A stretch of 64,000 bases of DNA from Parvibaculum sp963975745 (GTDB taxonomy: Bacteria > Pseudomonadota > Alphaproteobacteria > Parvibaculales > Parvibaculaceae), in NCBI RefSeq assembly GCF_963975745.1, contig NZ_CAXBIB010000006.1, forward strand, positions 62,001 to 126,000, written 5' to 3'. A model generated the notes under the pieces. The model made no database searches and was not told the origin of the DNA. It saw only the letters and a list, made by a program, of their open reading frames with translations. The translations under genes and the position numbers were made by a program. Of the stretch, positions 50,757-59,309 are shown one piece after another; position 1 is the stretch's first letter, and every line of letters starts with the position of its first letter.

Positions 50757-50785
50757 ACTCTAGTTTACGTTGACGTAAACGTCAA
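50757..50785 (-). promoter_or_regulatory. MerR-type promoter with LiuR-like operator
   Basis: Minus strand TTGACG (50785-50780), 17 bases and TAGAGT (50762-50757). The spacer holds two overlapping perfect palindromes, TTTACGTTGACGTAAA (50764-50779) and TTGACGTAAACGTCAA (50770-50785). This matches the LiuR operator type, and the position between -35 and -10 is typical for MerR regulators. Confidence 0.85.
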
Positions 50786-50843
50786 GATGAGTCGGGGGCG
50801 GGTACGATCTGCTAGGGTCGCGCCATTCGAGAGGGAGGAAGCG

Positions 50844-51401
50844 ATGCGAGGCATGACCATCCCGATGGCCACCATGCTGATGGCGGTTCTGGCGGGTTGC
50901 GCCACCGGCAGCGGCCGGGAACCGCCGCCGGTCAATGTCAACACACGGACGCTGCCGGCTGCCGCCAGCGCCGCGGCCGAAGCCGAAACGCCGCTGGGCC
51001 GCGCCCTGACGGATGCCGTCAATCGCTGGCGCGCGGAGAAGGGTGCAGCGGCATTGCGGACGGACGCGACACTGGAACGTGCTGCAGCGGTTCATGCGGC
51101 GGACATGGCGCAGCGCGACTATTTCGGGCATCACAACCCCGACGGCCAGGGCCCGCGCGAAAGGGTGCTCGCCGTCGATCCTGATTTCAGCGCCAGCCTG
51201 TCGGAGAACATCCACAGACTGGACGGCGCGGGCTATGCCGCCACAAGCGATGCGGCGCTGGCCATGGCGATCGTCGAAGGGTGGTCACGGAGCCCGCAAC
51301 ACCGGCGCATCATGCAATCGGCGGCGGCGACCCGCAGCGGTGTCGGCGTCGCACGGACCGGCACACGGATCATCGCCGTGCAGGTCTATGCCGGTGACTG
51401 A
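50844..51401 (+). CDS. CAP/SCP-domain lipoprotein
   Basis: A 185-residue exported protein. A hydrophobic start with lipobox LAGC (cysteine at residue 19) predicts a lipoprotein. A CAP (SCP-like) domain follows: HAADMAQRDYFGHHNP, LSENIHRL and EGWSRSPQHRRIMQS, with the His-Glu-His arrangement of the domain. GGGAGGAAGCG precedes the ATG at 50844. It is divergent from the MerR operon, and the shared gap contains the LiuR-like operator, which may also influence it. Role unknown. Confidence 0.85.
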   Translation: MRGMTIPMATMLMAVLAGCATGSGREPPPVNVNTRTLPAAASAAAEAETPLGRALTDAVNRWRAEKGAAALRTDATLERAAAVHAADMAQRDYFGHHNPDGQGPRERVLAVDPDFSASLSENIHRLDGAGYAATSDAALAMAIVEGWSRSPQHRRIMQSAAATRSGVGVARTGTRIIAVQVYAGD

Positions 51402-51480
51402 AGCCGCGCCCGACAGCATTGCCGGAAACGACCCGCAGATGACATGCTCGCCGCATCGAATCCCCTGAGGGCATGGAATC

Positions 51481-52566
51481 ATGAAACGCAGACAATTCAT
51501 CGGCGGCGCGGCGGCCGGCGCGCTTGCCATGCCGGCACTGGCCCGCCAGGCGCGCGCCGACAATGCCATCGAGTGGAAGATGGCGACCAGCTGGCCCAAC
51601 GGTGCGCCGGGTGTCGGCGTCAACGCGCAACGGCTTGCCGACCGGATCGGCGCGATGTCGGGTGGGCGGCTGACGGTCAAGCTTTTCGGTGCGGGCGAGC
51701 TTGTGCCGCCCTTCGAAGTCTTCGACGCGGTGTCGCAAGGCATCTGCGAAATGGGCCATGGCAGCCCCTATTACTGGCAGGGCAAGAATCCGGTCTTCCA
51801 CTATTTCACCGGCGTCCCCTTTGGCCTGATGGCACCCGAAATGGCCGGCTGGCTGCAGTTCGGCGGCGGCCAGGCCCTGTGGGAGGAGGCCTATGCACCG
51901 TTCGGGGTTCTGCCCTTTTACGCCGGGTCGAGTGGCGTGCAGGCCGGCGGCTGGTTCGCCCGGGAGGTCAACACGCTCGACGATCTCAAGGGCCTGAGGT
52001 TCCGTATTGCGGGGCTTGGCGGCGAGGTGATGCGGCGGCTCGGCGTCAGCGTCGTGCTGACGCCGCCCGGCGAGATCTTCACCGCGATGAAGAACAACAC
52101 GATCGATGCCGCCGAATGGGTGGGGCCATGGAACGACATGGCGTTCGGGCTCAACAAGGCCGCGCGCTACTATTATCTCCCGGCTTTCCATGAGGCAGGG
52201 CCCGCGCTCGAACTGATGGTCAACAAGGCCCGGTTCGATGCGCTTGCGCCCGAGCTGCAGGAAATCGTGCGCGGCGCGGCCATGGCCAGCGCCGCCGAGA
52301 CGCTGGCCGATTTCACCTTTCACAACGCCGATGCCTTTGCGCGGCTGGTGGCAGCCGGCGGCACCGAGCTGCGGCGATGGCCCGAACCGGTCGCCGCGGC
52401 GATGGCCGAGGCCGCGCGGGCTGTGCTCGCCGAACTGGCGCAAGGCAGCGACCTGGCGAGCCGCGTGGCGGCCTCCTATGGCGCGGCGCTCGACAGGGCC
52501 CGCCAGTGGTCGAAATGGAGCGATGTCGAAATGCTCGCCCTGCGCAACGGTTATTCCGTCGGCTGA
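51481..52566 (+). CDS. TRAP transporter solute-binding protein, DctP type
   Basis: A 361-residue periplasmic binding protein. The N terminus MKRRQFIGGAAAG has the twin-arginine pattern of Tat-exported proteins. The mature part shows the DctP fold: WKMATSWPNGAPGVG, LDDLKGLRFRI, LGVSVVLTPPGEIFTAMKNN and a YYYLPAFHEAGP segment. DctQ and DctM permease genes are not adjacent, so the transporter is either encoded elsewhere or the protein acts alone. The ligand is probably an organic or keto acid (family inference). Confidence 0.87.
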   Translation: MKRRQFIGGAAAGALAMPALARQARADNAIEWKMATSWPNGAPGVGVNAQRLADRIGAMSGGRLTVKLFGAGELVPPFEVFDAVSQGICEMGHGSPYYWQGKNPVFHYFTGVPFGLMAPEMAGWLQFGGGQALWEEAYAPFGVLPFYAGSSGVQAGGWFAREVNTLDDLKGLRFRIAGLGGEVMRRLGVSVVLTPPGEIFTAMKNNTIDAAEWVGPWNDMAFGLNKAARYYYLPAFHEAGPALELMVNKARFDALAPELQEIVRGAAMASAAETLADFTFHNADAFARLVAAGGTELRRWPEPVAAAMAEAARAVLAELAQGSDLASRVAASYGAALDRARQWSKWSDVEMLALRNGYSVG

Positions 52567-52594
52567 GACCCGGAATGCCGAAATGAGGCACCCG

Positions 52595-52609
52595 TTAACC
52601 CGGTCTTTA
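52595..52609 (+). promoter_or_regulatory. Possible CtrA box upstream of the PodJ-like gene
   Basis: TTAA-N7-TTTA (52595-52609), one base off the CtrA consensus TTAA-N7-TTAA, in the 198-base gap before the PodJ-like gene. A second TTAA is at about 52744. Confidence 0.3.
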
Positions 52610-52764
52610 CCTAGGTTGGCGCTTTATGAGTGAGGTTGCCGGTCTGCATTCACATGTCGGCCGGTGCAAGCGCAACCGCTACAAGGTTTTGGGGCAGCGC
52701 GCCTTCGTAATACCAGATAGCGCGGTTTATACTGCCCCGAGGGTTAACGGGCATAGTGATTCGG

Positions 52765-55734
52765 ATGAGACCGGGGGTTCCATGGAGCGTCAAGGGCATA
52801 GAGCCCGAGGCGCGCGAGGCCGCGAAACAGGCCGCCCGGCGGGCGGGCGTGACGCTCGGCGCGTGGCTCAACCAGGTCATCATGGAGACGGGGACGGATG
52901 AAGTGGGCGCCGAGGGGCCTGCTCCGGAGTCCTACCGAAACACCTACGCGCCGCCGTCCCAGGCAGCGCCGCAGGCCGCGCCGTCCGAACCCAAACCTGC
53001 GTCCGGGGTCGATCTCGCTCCGGTGGCCGAAGCGGTGCGCGAGGTGGTGCAGCGGGTCGAGAACAGCGAACGCCGCACTGCGGAAATGACGCGCAGGCTC
53101 GAAGCGACGGTAGGGCATCTCGCCCAGCGCATCGACCAGTCGGAGCACGACATGGACGACAGATATTCAGAAGCCCGCACCTCCGACGCACGGTCGCTGG
53201 ATCCGCTCGAGCGGAAGCTGCAGCAGTTGCACGAGCGCATGGAACGCGCCGAACGCGCGCGCGGCGGCGGCCTGCGACCTGAGGATGCGCGCACGATCCA
53301 GACACTCGAGAAAGCCGTCAACGCGGTCGTCGATCATCTCGACCAGACCGAGCGGCGCACCGACGACACGCTGACCGAAATCCGCCAGTCGCTCGCCTCG
53401 CTCTCCGACCGCATCGAAACGGCGGAGGAAGAATCCGAACGCGAGGAAGCCAAGAAGCGCGCCCGCGCGCTTGAGGATGCGCTGATGCAGCTCGCGACGC
53501 GCATGGAAAAGATGGAACATGGCGTTTCCGGCATCGCGCCGCAAGCCGTGGACGCCGCGCTGAAGGCCATCGAGGAGCGATCCCAGGCCGAGAACCAGCG
53601 CGCGGCCATCGACCGGCTTCAGAAGAACCTCGAGCAGATGGCACAGCGGCTGGAACGCGCCGAGCTGCGCAGCGACGAGACCGCGAAGATCTTCGAGACG
53701 AGCGTCAGCGGCATCGCCCGCAAGCTCGAAGATCTCGACAATGCGCATCGCCACGAGATTCCACAGGCGCTGGCACAGCGCCTCGAACAGATGGCGCAAC
53801 GCCTCGAACATAATGAACAGCTGACGATGCAGGCCGCGCAGACGGTCGAGCAGGCGATTGCCGGCATCAGCGAAAACCTGACCGCAACCGACAGCCGCGA
53901 CCGCGAGGCGCTGACGTCGCTGCAGTCGATGATCGAGAAGATGACGAGCCGTCTCGGCCAACTCGAACGCGAGACCAAGGCCGTGAAGCAGGCGACGCTT
54001 TCGCCGCAGCTCAATGCGGGCGGCGTGGCAGCGGGCTTTGCGCCAACCGGTCCCGGCTTCCCGATGCCGCAATTCGACGCCCCGCCGATGATCAATCCGG
54101 CGATGGGCAGCAATCTCGGCCCGGCCCTCAATGCCAGCGACTGGGGGCGCGCCGCCGCACCGAGCGTCTCGGCGCCGCCGCCGGTCGATGCTCCCTATGA
54201 GGACGATGCGCCGCCCTTTGCGACGGACGACCAGACCGGCGACGCCGAAATGCGCCAGCCGGTCGACGACGGCGTCATTCCGCCCGACCCGGCACCGCCG
54301 CCAATCGAGAATGCCGGGCAGCGTGCCGCCAATGATTTTCTCGCCGCCGCACGCCGCGCCGCCCAGGCCGCCGCGCAAGGCGGTGCCGCACCGCGGCAGG
54401 AGCCCTATTACACAACACCGCCCGCACCGGGCTATGCCGAGTCGCCGGCACGGTTCTCGGCCGAAGATCAAGCCGGCGGACGGCGCAAGCTCGTCGCCGG
54501 CCTGGCGGCAAGCTTCGTGCTGCTGGCCGTAATGGCCGGCGCCTATGTGATGCTGAAGGATGGTGTCACGCCGCGTCTTGCGCAGCAGCCTGCTGTATCG
54601 ACCGAACAGGGCGGCGCGCAACCTTCCGTGCTCGGCACTGAAGGTACTTCCGTCGCAGAAACAATTCCGGAGGCCAGTCCGGAGGATGCCGGCGCCGTGG
54701 CGAACGACGCTGCAGCACCGGCATCCACCACGCCGCGTGCCGATCAACCGGTGACGACCGACGAGGCACTGGTTCCGCAAGCGAAGCCGGCCCCCGCGCC
54801 AGCGACCGCGCAGCCGGCCGGACGGGCGACTTTGACGCCGGCGGCACCGCTGACACCCGCACCCGCCAAGCCCGTCGAGACCGCACCGGTCGAACCGGTG
54901 CGCCTGACGCTGATGGAGGCCGCGGCCGCCGGGGACGCTGCCGCGCAATACGAGGTCGGGCAGCGCTACGCGACCGGCGAAGGCGTCACGCAGGACATGA
55001 CACAGGCCGCCGAATGGTTCGAGCGCGCCGCCGGCCAGGGCCTTGCCATCGCGCAATACAGGCTCGCGACGCAGTATGAAAAAGGCCGCGGCGTAGCGCA
55101 GGACGACGCCAAGGCCCGCGCGCTCTACACGCAGGCGGCCGAGAGCGGCAACGTCAAGGCGATGCACAATCTCGCCGTCATTCATGCCGAAGGGCGCGGC
55201 ACGGCGCAGGACTTCGCCACCGCCGCCAAGTGGTTCGAGGCCGCCGCCAATTACGGCCTGGGCGACAGCCAGTACAATCTGGCCGTGCTCAACGAACGCG
55301 GCCTCGGCATCGAGAAGAACACCGCCGAAGCCTACAAATGGCTCGCCATCGCCGCCAAGGGCGGTGACAAGGGCGCGGCGGCCAAGCGCGATGCGCTGGC
55401 CGCGACAATGGATGCCGCCGAACTCGCCAAGGCGAAAGTCGCCGCCGAGACCTGGCGCGCCCGCACGCCGGCGCCGCTTGCCAATGGCGATATCAGCTCG
55501 CTGAAGAGCTGGGACGTGTCGGCGCTCGACAGTGGCGCGCTTCCGGCGCGGGATGCCATCGCGCGGACACAGGCGCTGCTCAACCGGCTCGGCTATGACG
55601 CCGGTTCGCCCGACGGGCTGATGGGACCGCGCACGCGCGACGCCATCCTCAACTACCAGATCACCGAAGGTCTTCAGGCGACCGGGACCGTGACACCCGA
55701 GACTCTGACGGCGCTCGAGGCTCGCTTCGGCTGA
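52765..55734 (+). CDS. PodJ-like SEL1-repeat, peptidoglycan-binding protein
   Basis: A 989-residue protein. The start VPWSVKGIEPEAREAAKQ resembles the N terminus of PodJ-type polar factors. Residues about 50-420 are strongly charged coiled coil with ERR/ERTE heptads. A single membrane helix (LVAGLAASFVLLAVMAGAY) lies at about 575-597, and an Ala/Pro-rich linker follows. SEL1 repeats cover about 714-892 (AAAGDAAAQYEVGQRYATGE, EKGRGVAQDDAKA), and the last 60 residues are a PG_binding_1-like domain (LLNRLGYDAGSPDGLMGPRT). A GTG at 52756 is an alternative start. It probably anchors a polar or cell-envelope complex. Confidence 0.85.
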   Translation: MRPGVPWSVKGIEPEAREAAKQAARRAGVTLGAWLNQVIMETGTDEVGAEGPAPESYRNTYAPPSQAAPQAAPSEPKPASGVDLAPVAEAVREVVQRVENSERRTAEMTRRLEATVGHLAQRIDQSEHDMDDRYSEARTSDARSLDPLERKLQQLHERMERAERARGGGLRPEDARTIQTLEKAVNAVVDHLDQTERRTDDTLTEIRQSLASLSDRIETAEEESEREEAKKRARALEDALMQLATRMEKMEHGVSGIAPQAVDAALKAIEERSQAENQRAAIDRLQKNLEQMAQRLERAELRSDETAKIFETSVSGIARKLEDLDNAHRHEIPQALAQRLEQMAQRLEHNEQLTMQAAQTVEQAIAGISENLTATDSRDREALTSLQSMIEKMTSRLGQLERETKAVKQATLSPQLNAGGVAAGFAPTGPGFPMPQFDAPPMINPAMGSNLGPALNASDWGRAAAPSVSAPPPVDAPYEDDAPPFATDDQTGDAEMRQPVDDGVIPPDPAPPPIENAGQRAANDFLAAARRAAQAAAQGGAAPRQEPYYTTPPAPGYAESPARFSAEDQAGGRRKLVAGLAASFVLLAVMAGAYVMLKDGVTPRLAQQPAVSTEQGGAQPSVLGTEGTSVAETIPEASPEDAGAVANDAAAPASTTPRADQPVTTDEALVPQAKPAPAPATAQPAGRATLTPAAPLTPAPAKPVETAPVEPVRLTLMEAAAAGDAAAQYEVGQRYATGEGVTQDMTQAAEWFERAAGQGLAIAQYRLATQYEKGRGVAQDDAKARALYTQAAESGNVKAMHNLAVIHAEGRGTAQDFATAAKWFEAAANYGLGDSQYNLAVLNERGLGIEKNTAEAYKWLAIAAKGGDKGAAAKRDALAATMDAAELAKAKVAAETWRARTPAPLANGDISSLKSWDVSALDSGALPARDAIARTQALLNRLGYDAGSPDGLMGPRTRDAILNYQITEGLQATGTVTPETLTALEARFG

Positions 55735-55855
55735 GCCGTTTCCGGGCCGGTTTGCCTAGGAATTCCCCGCCGGACGTGTTACCCAAATCTGCATCCGTCG
55801 TTCCGTCCCTGCTTCGTTTCGGGGCGGGTTCCGGTTGCCGGAGTCGCGCCGCGCC

Positions 55856-56779
55856 ATGCAGATTTATCTTCCGATCGCCGAGATGCCGGTCAATGTGCTG
55901 ACCATTCTCGCCATGGGCGGTGCGGTCGGTTTCCTGTCCGGCATGTTCGGTGTCGGCGGCGGTTTCCTGATGACGCCGCTGCTGATCTTTCTCGGCATTC
56001 CGCCGGCGGTCGCGGTCGGCACGCAGTCGACCCAGGTCGTGGCCTCGTCGGTCACCGGCGCGCTGGCGCATTTCACGCGCAAATCGATCGACTTCAAGAT
56101 GGGCGGGATCCTGCTTGCGGGCGGCGTGGTCGGCTCGGTCAGCGGCATCTTTCTGTTCCGGCTGCTGACGCGCATCGGCCAGATCGACCTGGTGATCTCG
56201 CTGGTCTATGTGATCTTTCTCAGCGTCATCGGCCTGATGATGATGGTCGAAAGCGTACGCGCGATCCGCGCGGCGCGCGGCGGCGCCCAGCCCACACGAC
56301 GCGGCGGTCATCACAGCTGGATTCACGGCCTGCCCTTCAAGATGCGGTTCCGCCGCTCGAAGCTCTATATCAGCGTCATCCCGCCGATCCTTGTCGGCTA
56401 TTTCGTCGGCGCCTTGTCGGCAATCATGGGCGTCGGCGGCGGCTTCATCATGATCCCGGCGATGATCTATCTGCTCAGAATGCCGACCAATGTCGTGATC
56501 GGCACCTCGTTCTTCCAGATCGTCTTCGTGACGGCTCTGACCGGCGTCATGCATGCCTATACCAATTTCGCGGTCGATATCGTGCTCGGCTTCCTGCTGG
56601 TGATCGGCGGCGTGATCGGTGCGCAGTACGGCGTGCGCGCGGCCGAAAAGCTGCCGGCCGAACAGTTGCGCGCGCTGCTGGCCGCCATCCTGCTGCTGAT
56701 CGGGCTTCGCCTCGGTTTCGACCTGGTGACGACGCCCGACGACATCTATTCCGTTGTCGATGTGGTGCCGCACAGATGA
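55856..56779 (+). CDS. TauE/SafE family sulfite exporter
   Basis: A 307-residue membrane protein with about eight hydrophobic segments in two repeats. Each half has the family's glycine motif: GMFGVGGGFLMTPLLIF and AIMGVGGGFIMIPAMIY. This family exports sulfite, sulfoacetate or related anions. It overlaps the next gene by four bases (ATGA). The upstream frame to 55835 begins with TTG and is less likely. Confidence 0.87.
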   Translation: MQIYLPIAEMPVNVLTILAMGGAVGFLSGMFGVGGGFLMTPLLIFLGIPPAVAVGTQSTQVVASSVTGALAHFTRKSIDFKMGGILLAGGVVGSVSGIFLFRLLTRIGQIDLVISLVYVIFLSVIGLMMMVESVRAIRAARGGAQPTRRGGHHSWIHGLPFKMRFRRSKLYISVIPPILVGYFVGALSAIMGVGGGFIMIPAMIYLLRMPTNVVIGTSFFQIVFVTALTGVMHAYTNFAVDIVLGFLLVIGGVIGAQYGVRAAEKLPAEQLRALLAAILLLIGLRLGFDLVTTPDDIYSVVDVVPHR

Positions 56780-57576
56780 CCGGTCTGCCGACATATCGCG
56801 CCATGCTGGCGCTGGTGGTCCTGCTGCTGGCGGCCGGCGCCGCGCGCGCGGACCAACTCGTGACCGATCTTTCCGAACACCAGATCGCCATCCGTTCCAA
56901 TTTCACCGGCACGCAGATTCTTCTCTTCGGCGCTGTGGAAGCGCGAACGCCCGGCGCGCGCGCGCTCAACCGCGACGTCGTCGTTGTGGTGCAAGGACCG
57001 AATGCACCCGCCATGGTGCGGCGGAAGGAAAGGGTCGGTGGCATTTGGGTCAATCACGATTCGGTGACCTATCCGGACGTTCCGGGCTATTACGCCATTG
57101 CCAGCACGCGTCCGCTGGAAGTGACCGCACCGGCCGAAACGCTGAAAGCACTGCGCATCGGGATCGACAGCATCGATCCGGGGCCGGCCGAAGCACGCGC
57201 GATCGACGGCACCGCGCAGGTGCTGATGCCGGAACAGGAAACCGCCTTCTGGAAGGCGCTGATCCGCAATCGCCAGCGCGAACGGCTTTTTGCCAATGTG
57301 CCGGGCGGCGTGACCTTTCTCGGCCAGACGTTGTTCCGCGCGACGGTCGACATTCCCGCCAATGTGCCGGTCGGGCTCTACACCGCGAAAGTCTATCTGT
57401 TTCAGGACGGCGTCGTGGTCGACACGATTTCGTCGCCGCTCTATATCGACAAGCGCGGCATCGAGCGGCTCATTTACCGCATGGCGCACAGCGATCCGAT
57501 CCTTTATGGCTTGCTGGCGGTGCTGGGCGCCGCCCTTGCCGGCTGGCTCGCTTCGGCGATCATGGGACGACGTTGA
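56776..57576 (+). CDS. TIGR02186 family transmembrane protein
   Basis: A 266-residue protein with a cleavable or anchoring N-terminal helix (MLALVVLLLAAGAARA), a beta-rich domain and one C-terminal membrane helix (LYGLLAVLGAALAGWLASAI). The pattern and length match the Alph_Pro_TM/TIGR02186 family, confined to alphaproteobacteria and often next to a TauE homologue, as here. SDL/NRDVVVVVQGPN and TFLGQTLFRATVDIPANVP are recognisable segments. Its ends overlap both neighbours. Confidence 0.87.
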   Translation: MTGLPTYRAMLALVVLLLAAGAARADQLVTDLSEHQIAIRSNFTGTQILLFGAVEARTPGARALNRDVVVVVQGPNAPAMVRRKERVGGIWVNHDSVTYPDVPGYYAIASTRPLEVTAPAETLKALRIGIDSIDPGPAEARAIDGTAQVLMPEQETAFWKALIRNRQRERLFANVPGGVTFLGQTLFRATVDIPANVPVGLYTAKVYLFQDGVVVDTISSPLYIDKRGIERLIYRMAHSDPILYGLLAVLGAALAGWLASAIMGRR

Positions 57577-58346
57577 TGGAGATCGGATATCTTGCCGCCG
57601 CCGCGGGCGGCCTCATCAGTTTTCTCTCGCCCTGCGTGCTGCCGCTGGTGCCGGCCTATCTCTGCTTCATCGCCGGCACGTCGCTCGAGGAACTGACGCG
57701 CGAGGACGCGGAAGGAAAGCCGCTGGCGTCGGAAGGGCTGACGCAGCGCGTGGCGCTGGGCGCCATCGGATTCGTGCTCGGCTTCACGACGATCTTCGTC
57801 GCGCTCGGTGCCAGCGCGTCGGCGATCAATCCCTTCATCATGTCGAACAAGATCGTGCTGTCGCAGATCGCCGGCGCCGTCATCGTCGTGTTCGGCCTGC
57901 ATTACATGGGTCTTTTTCGCATCGCGCTGCTCGATCGCGACATGCGTTTTCACATCGCCGGCAATGGCGCGGTTGCGCGCAGTCCGCTGATGCAGTTCGG
58001 CAGTCCCTACCTGCTGGGACTTGCCTTCGCTTTCGGATGGACGCCCTGCATCGGTCCGATCCTCGCGACGATCCTGACGATCGCGGCGGCGCAGGAAAGT
58101 CTGCAGGCGGGCGCGGCGCTGCTCACCGTCTATTCGCTGGGACTCGGCATTCCCTTCTTCGCGGCGGCTTTTGCCGTACGCGGATTCCTGTCCTTCGCGG
58201 CGGGCTTCCGCCGCCATATGCGCAAGGTCGAGATGACGGCCGGGCTGCTGCTGGCGGCAACCGGAACGCTGATGATCATGGGTTCGTTCGAGCGGATCGC
58301 GATCTTCCTGCTGGAGACTTTTCCGGTGCTGGCGACGTTCGGATAG
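57576..58346 (+). CDS. Cytochrome c biogenesis protein CcdA family
   Basis: A 256-residue membrane protein with six hydrophobic segments. The two redox cysteines lie in SPCVLPLVPAY (helix 1) and TPCIGPILATI (helix 4), as in CcdA/DsbD proteins that pass reducing power across the membrane. The ATG overlaps the previous stop codon (TGATG). The operon TauE-TIGR02186-CcdA suggests a shared role in extracytoplasmic thiol or sulfur handling (inference). Confidence 0.87.
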   Translation: MEIGYLAAAAGGLISFLSPCVLPLVPAYLCFIAGTSLEELTREDAEGKPLASEGLTQRVALGAIGFVLGFTTIFVALGASASAINPFIMSNKIVLSQIAGAVIVVFGLHYMGLFRIALLDRDMRFHIAGNGAVARSPLMQFGSPYLLGLAFAFGWTPCIGPILATILTIAAAQESLQAGAALLTVYSLGLGIPFFAAAFAVRGFLSFAAGFRRHMRKVEMTAGLLLAATGTLMIMGSFERIAIFLLETFPVLATFG

Positions 58347-58354
58347 GACAGCGG

Positions 58355-58395
58355 ACCCCCCCTCTGTCACGCAACTGTCACAAAACTGTCACAAT
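58355..58395 (+). repeat. Triple 11-bp CTGTCAC repeat (Pho-box-like), copy 2
   Basis: Seven C followed by three tandem 11-base units with CTGTCAC cores beginning at 58364, 58375 and 58386. It starts eight bases after the CcdA stop codon. The repeat segment is identical to copy 1 (22033-22075); the copies diverge just after it. Confidence 0.8.
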
Positions 58396-58415
58396 CGGGG
58401 TCCGGGGCGCCGATA

Positions 58416-58463
58416 AACCCGGGGACAAGATTTTTAATCCCCGGGGTTATCCCCGGGTTTATC
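58416..58463. terminator. Probable bidirectional terminator between convergent genes
   Basis: Self-complementary run with nested arms AACCCGGGG/CCCCGGGGTT and CCCGGGG/CCCCGGG, containing T and A stretches. It lies between the CcdA-type gene (ends 58346) and pdeM (ends 58507), both running toward it. Confidence 0.5.
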
Positions 58464-58506
58464 CCTCAAATCGGGGACAAGTGCGGTTTTTCCTTCCGCC
58501 TGCGGA

Positions 58507-59223
58507 TCAATCCGCCTCGAGGCGGCGGGCGGCGACGGGCACGACAGTGCGGCCGCCCATCATCCAGGCATGAAAATCGAGACCCGGAAAGAGGCCGTCC
58601 CAGGCCCTGTCGAGCACATTGAGGCCGCCGGCATAGGCGCCGAAGGCCGGCAGGACCATGCGCGTGCCGTCGGAGGCGTAGCAGCGGCGGCGCAGACGGC
58701 GACCGCGGACGCGGACGGCGGCGCATGGATGCAGATGGCCGGCAATCTCGCCAATGGCGGGCGCGGGCCTCGGTTCGTGACGGAAGGTCAGCGGGCCGAG
58801 GCGAAGCTCCGCCATGACGGTGCCGCCGAATTCGCGCGGGGGGACCGGATCGTGATTGCCCGAAATCCAGACCCAGTCGAGATTTTTTGCAAGCCGCGTC
58901 AGATGTGCGGCGTCGCTCGCGTCCATGCGTGAGGCGGCGGCGCGGTCGTGGAAACTGTCGCCCAGCGCGACGACGGCGCGCGGACGGAAGCGGGCGATCA
59001 GATTTTCGAGGCGGGCGAGCGTCGCGCGGGTGTCGTAAGGCGGCAGCGGCTGACCGCGGGCGGCATAGGCCGACCCTTTTTCGAGATGGAGATCGGCGAC
59101 GACCAGCAGGCGCTCGGCGGCGAGCCATGCAGCGCCTTCCGGCGTCAGGTCGAAGGCGACACCGCAGACGGTGAGCGCGGGATGCGTTTCGAGGTGGATG
59201 GGTTTTTCTTTCAGAGTTTGCAT
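58507..59223 (-). CDS. pdeM: Ligase-associated DNA damage response endonuclease PdeM
   Basis: A 238-residue calcineurin-like phosphoesterase. The metal-binding motifs come in order: VADLHLEKG (D44, H46), LGDSFHD (88-94), SGNHDP (121-126) and GHLHP (162-166). The family is found with Lhr-type helicases and ATP-dependent ligases in DNA-damage-response clusters. Here it lies 87 bases downstream of lhr; a dispersed repeat fills the gap. Ligase and exonuclease partners are not in the window. Confidence 0.9.
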   Translation of the reverse strand: MQTLKEKPIHLETHPALTVCGVAFDLTPEGAAWLAAERLLVVADLHLEKGSAYAARGQPLPPYDTRATLARLENLIARFRPRAVVALGDSFHDRAAASRMDASDAAHLTRLAKNLDWVWISGNHDPVPPREFGGTVMAELRLGPLTFRHEPRPAPAIGEIAGHLHPCAAVRVRGRRLRRRCYASDGTRMVLPAFGAYAGGLNVLDRAWDGLFPGLDFHAWMMGGRTVVPVAARRLEAD

Positions 59224-59247
59224 CCGGCTTCCGTTTCTAGACGCGAT

Positions 59248-59306
59248 GCTGCGCCCCCGCCCCAAACGGTCTTCGACCGTTTGACCCTCCCCAAGGGGAG
59301 GGTGGA
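59248..59306 (-). repeat. Palindromic intergenic repeat unit, third copy
   Basis: On the minus strand it repeats unit 1 of 26405-26463 almost base for base (CCACCCTCCCCTTGGGGAGG, then GGTCAAACGG). The inner hairpin is CGGTCGAAGACCG instead of CGGCTGCAAGCCG, so both arms changed together. Confidence 0.8.
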
Positions 59307-59309
59307 AGT

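Noticed and set aside
58355..58395. Pho-box-like copy 2 as a working promoter element
   Set aside because: Both neighbouring genes end toward it, so no gene would be driven from it; kept only as a repeat.
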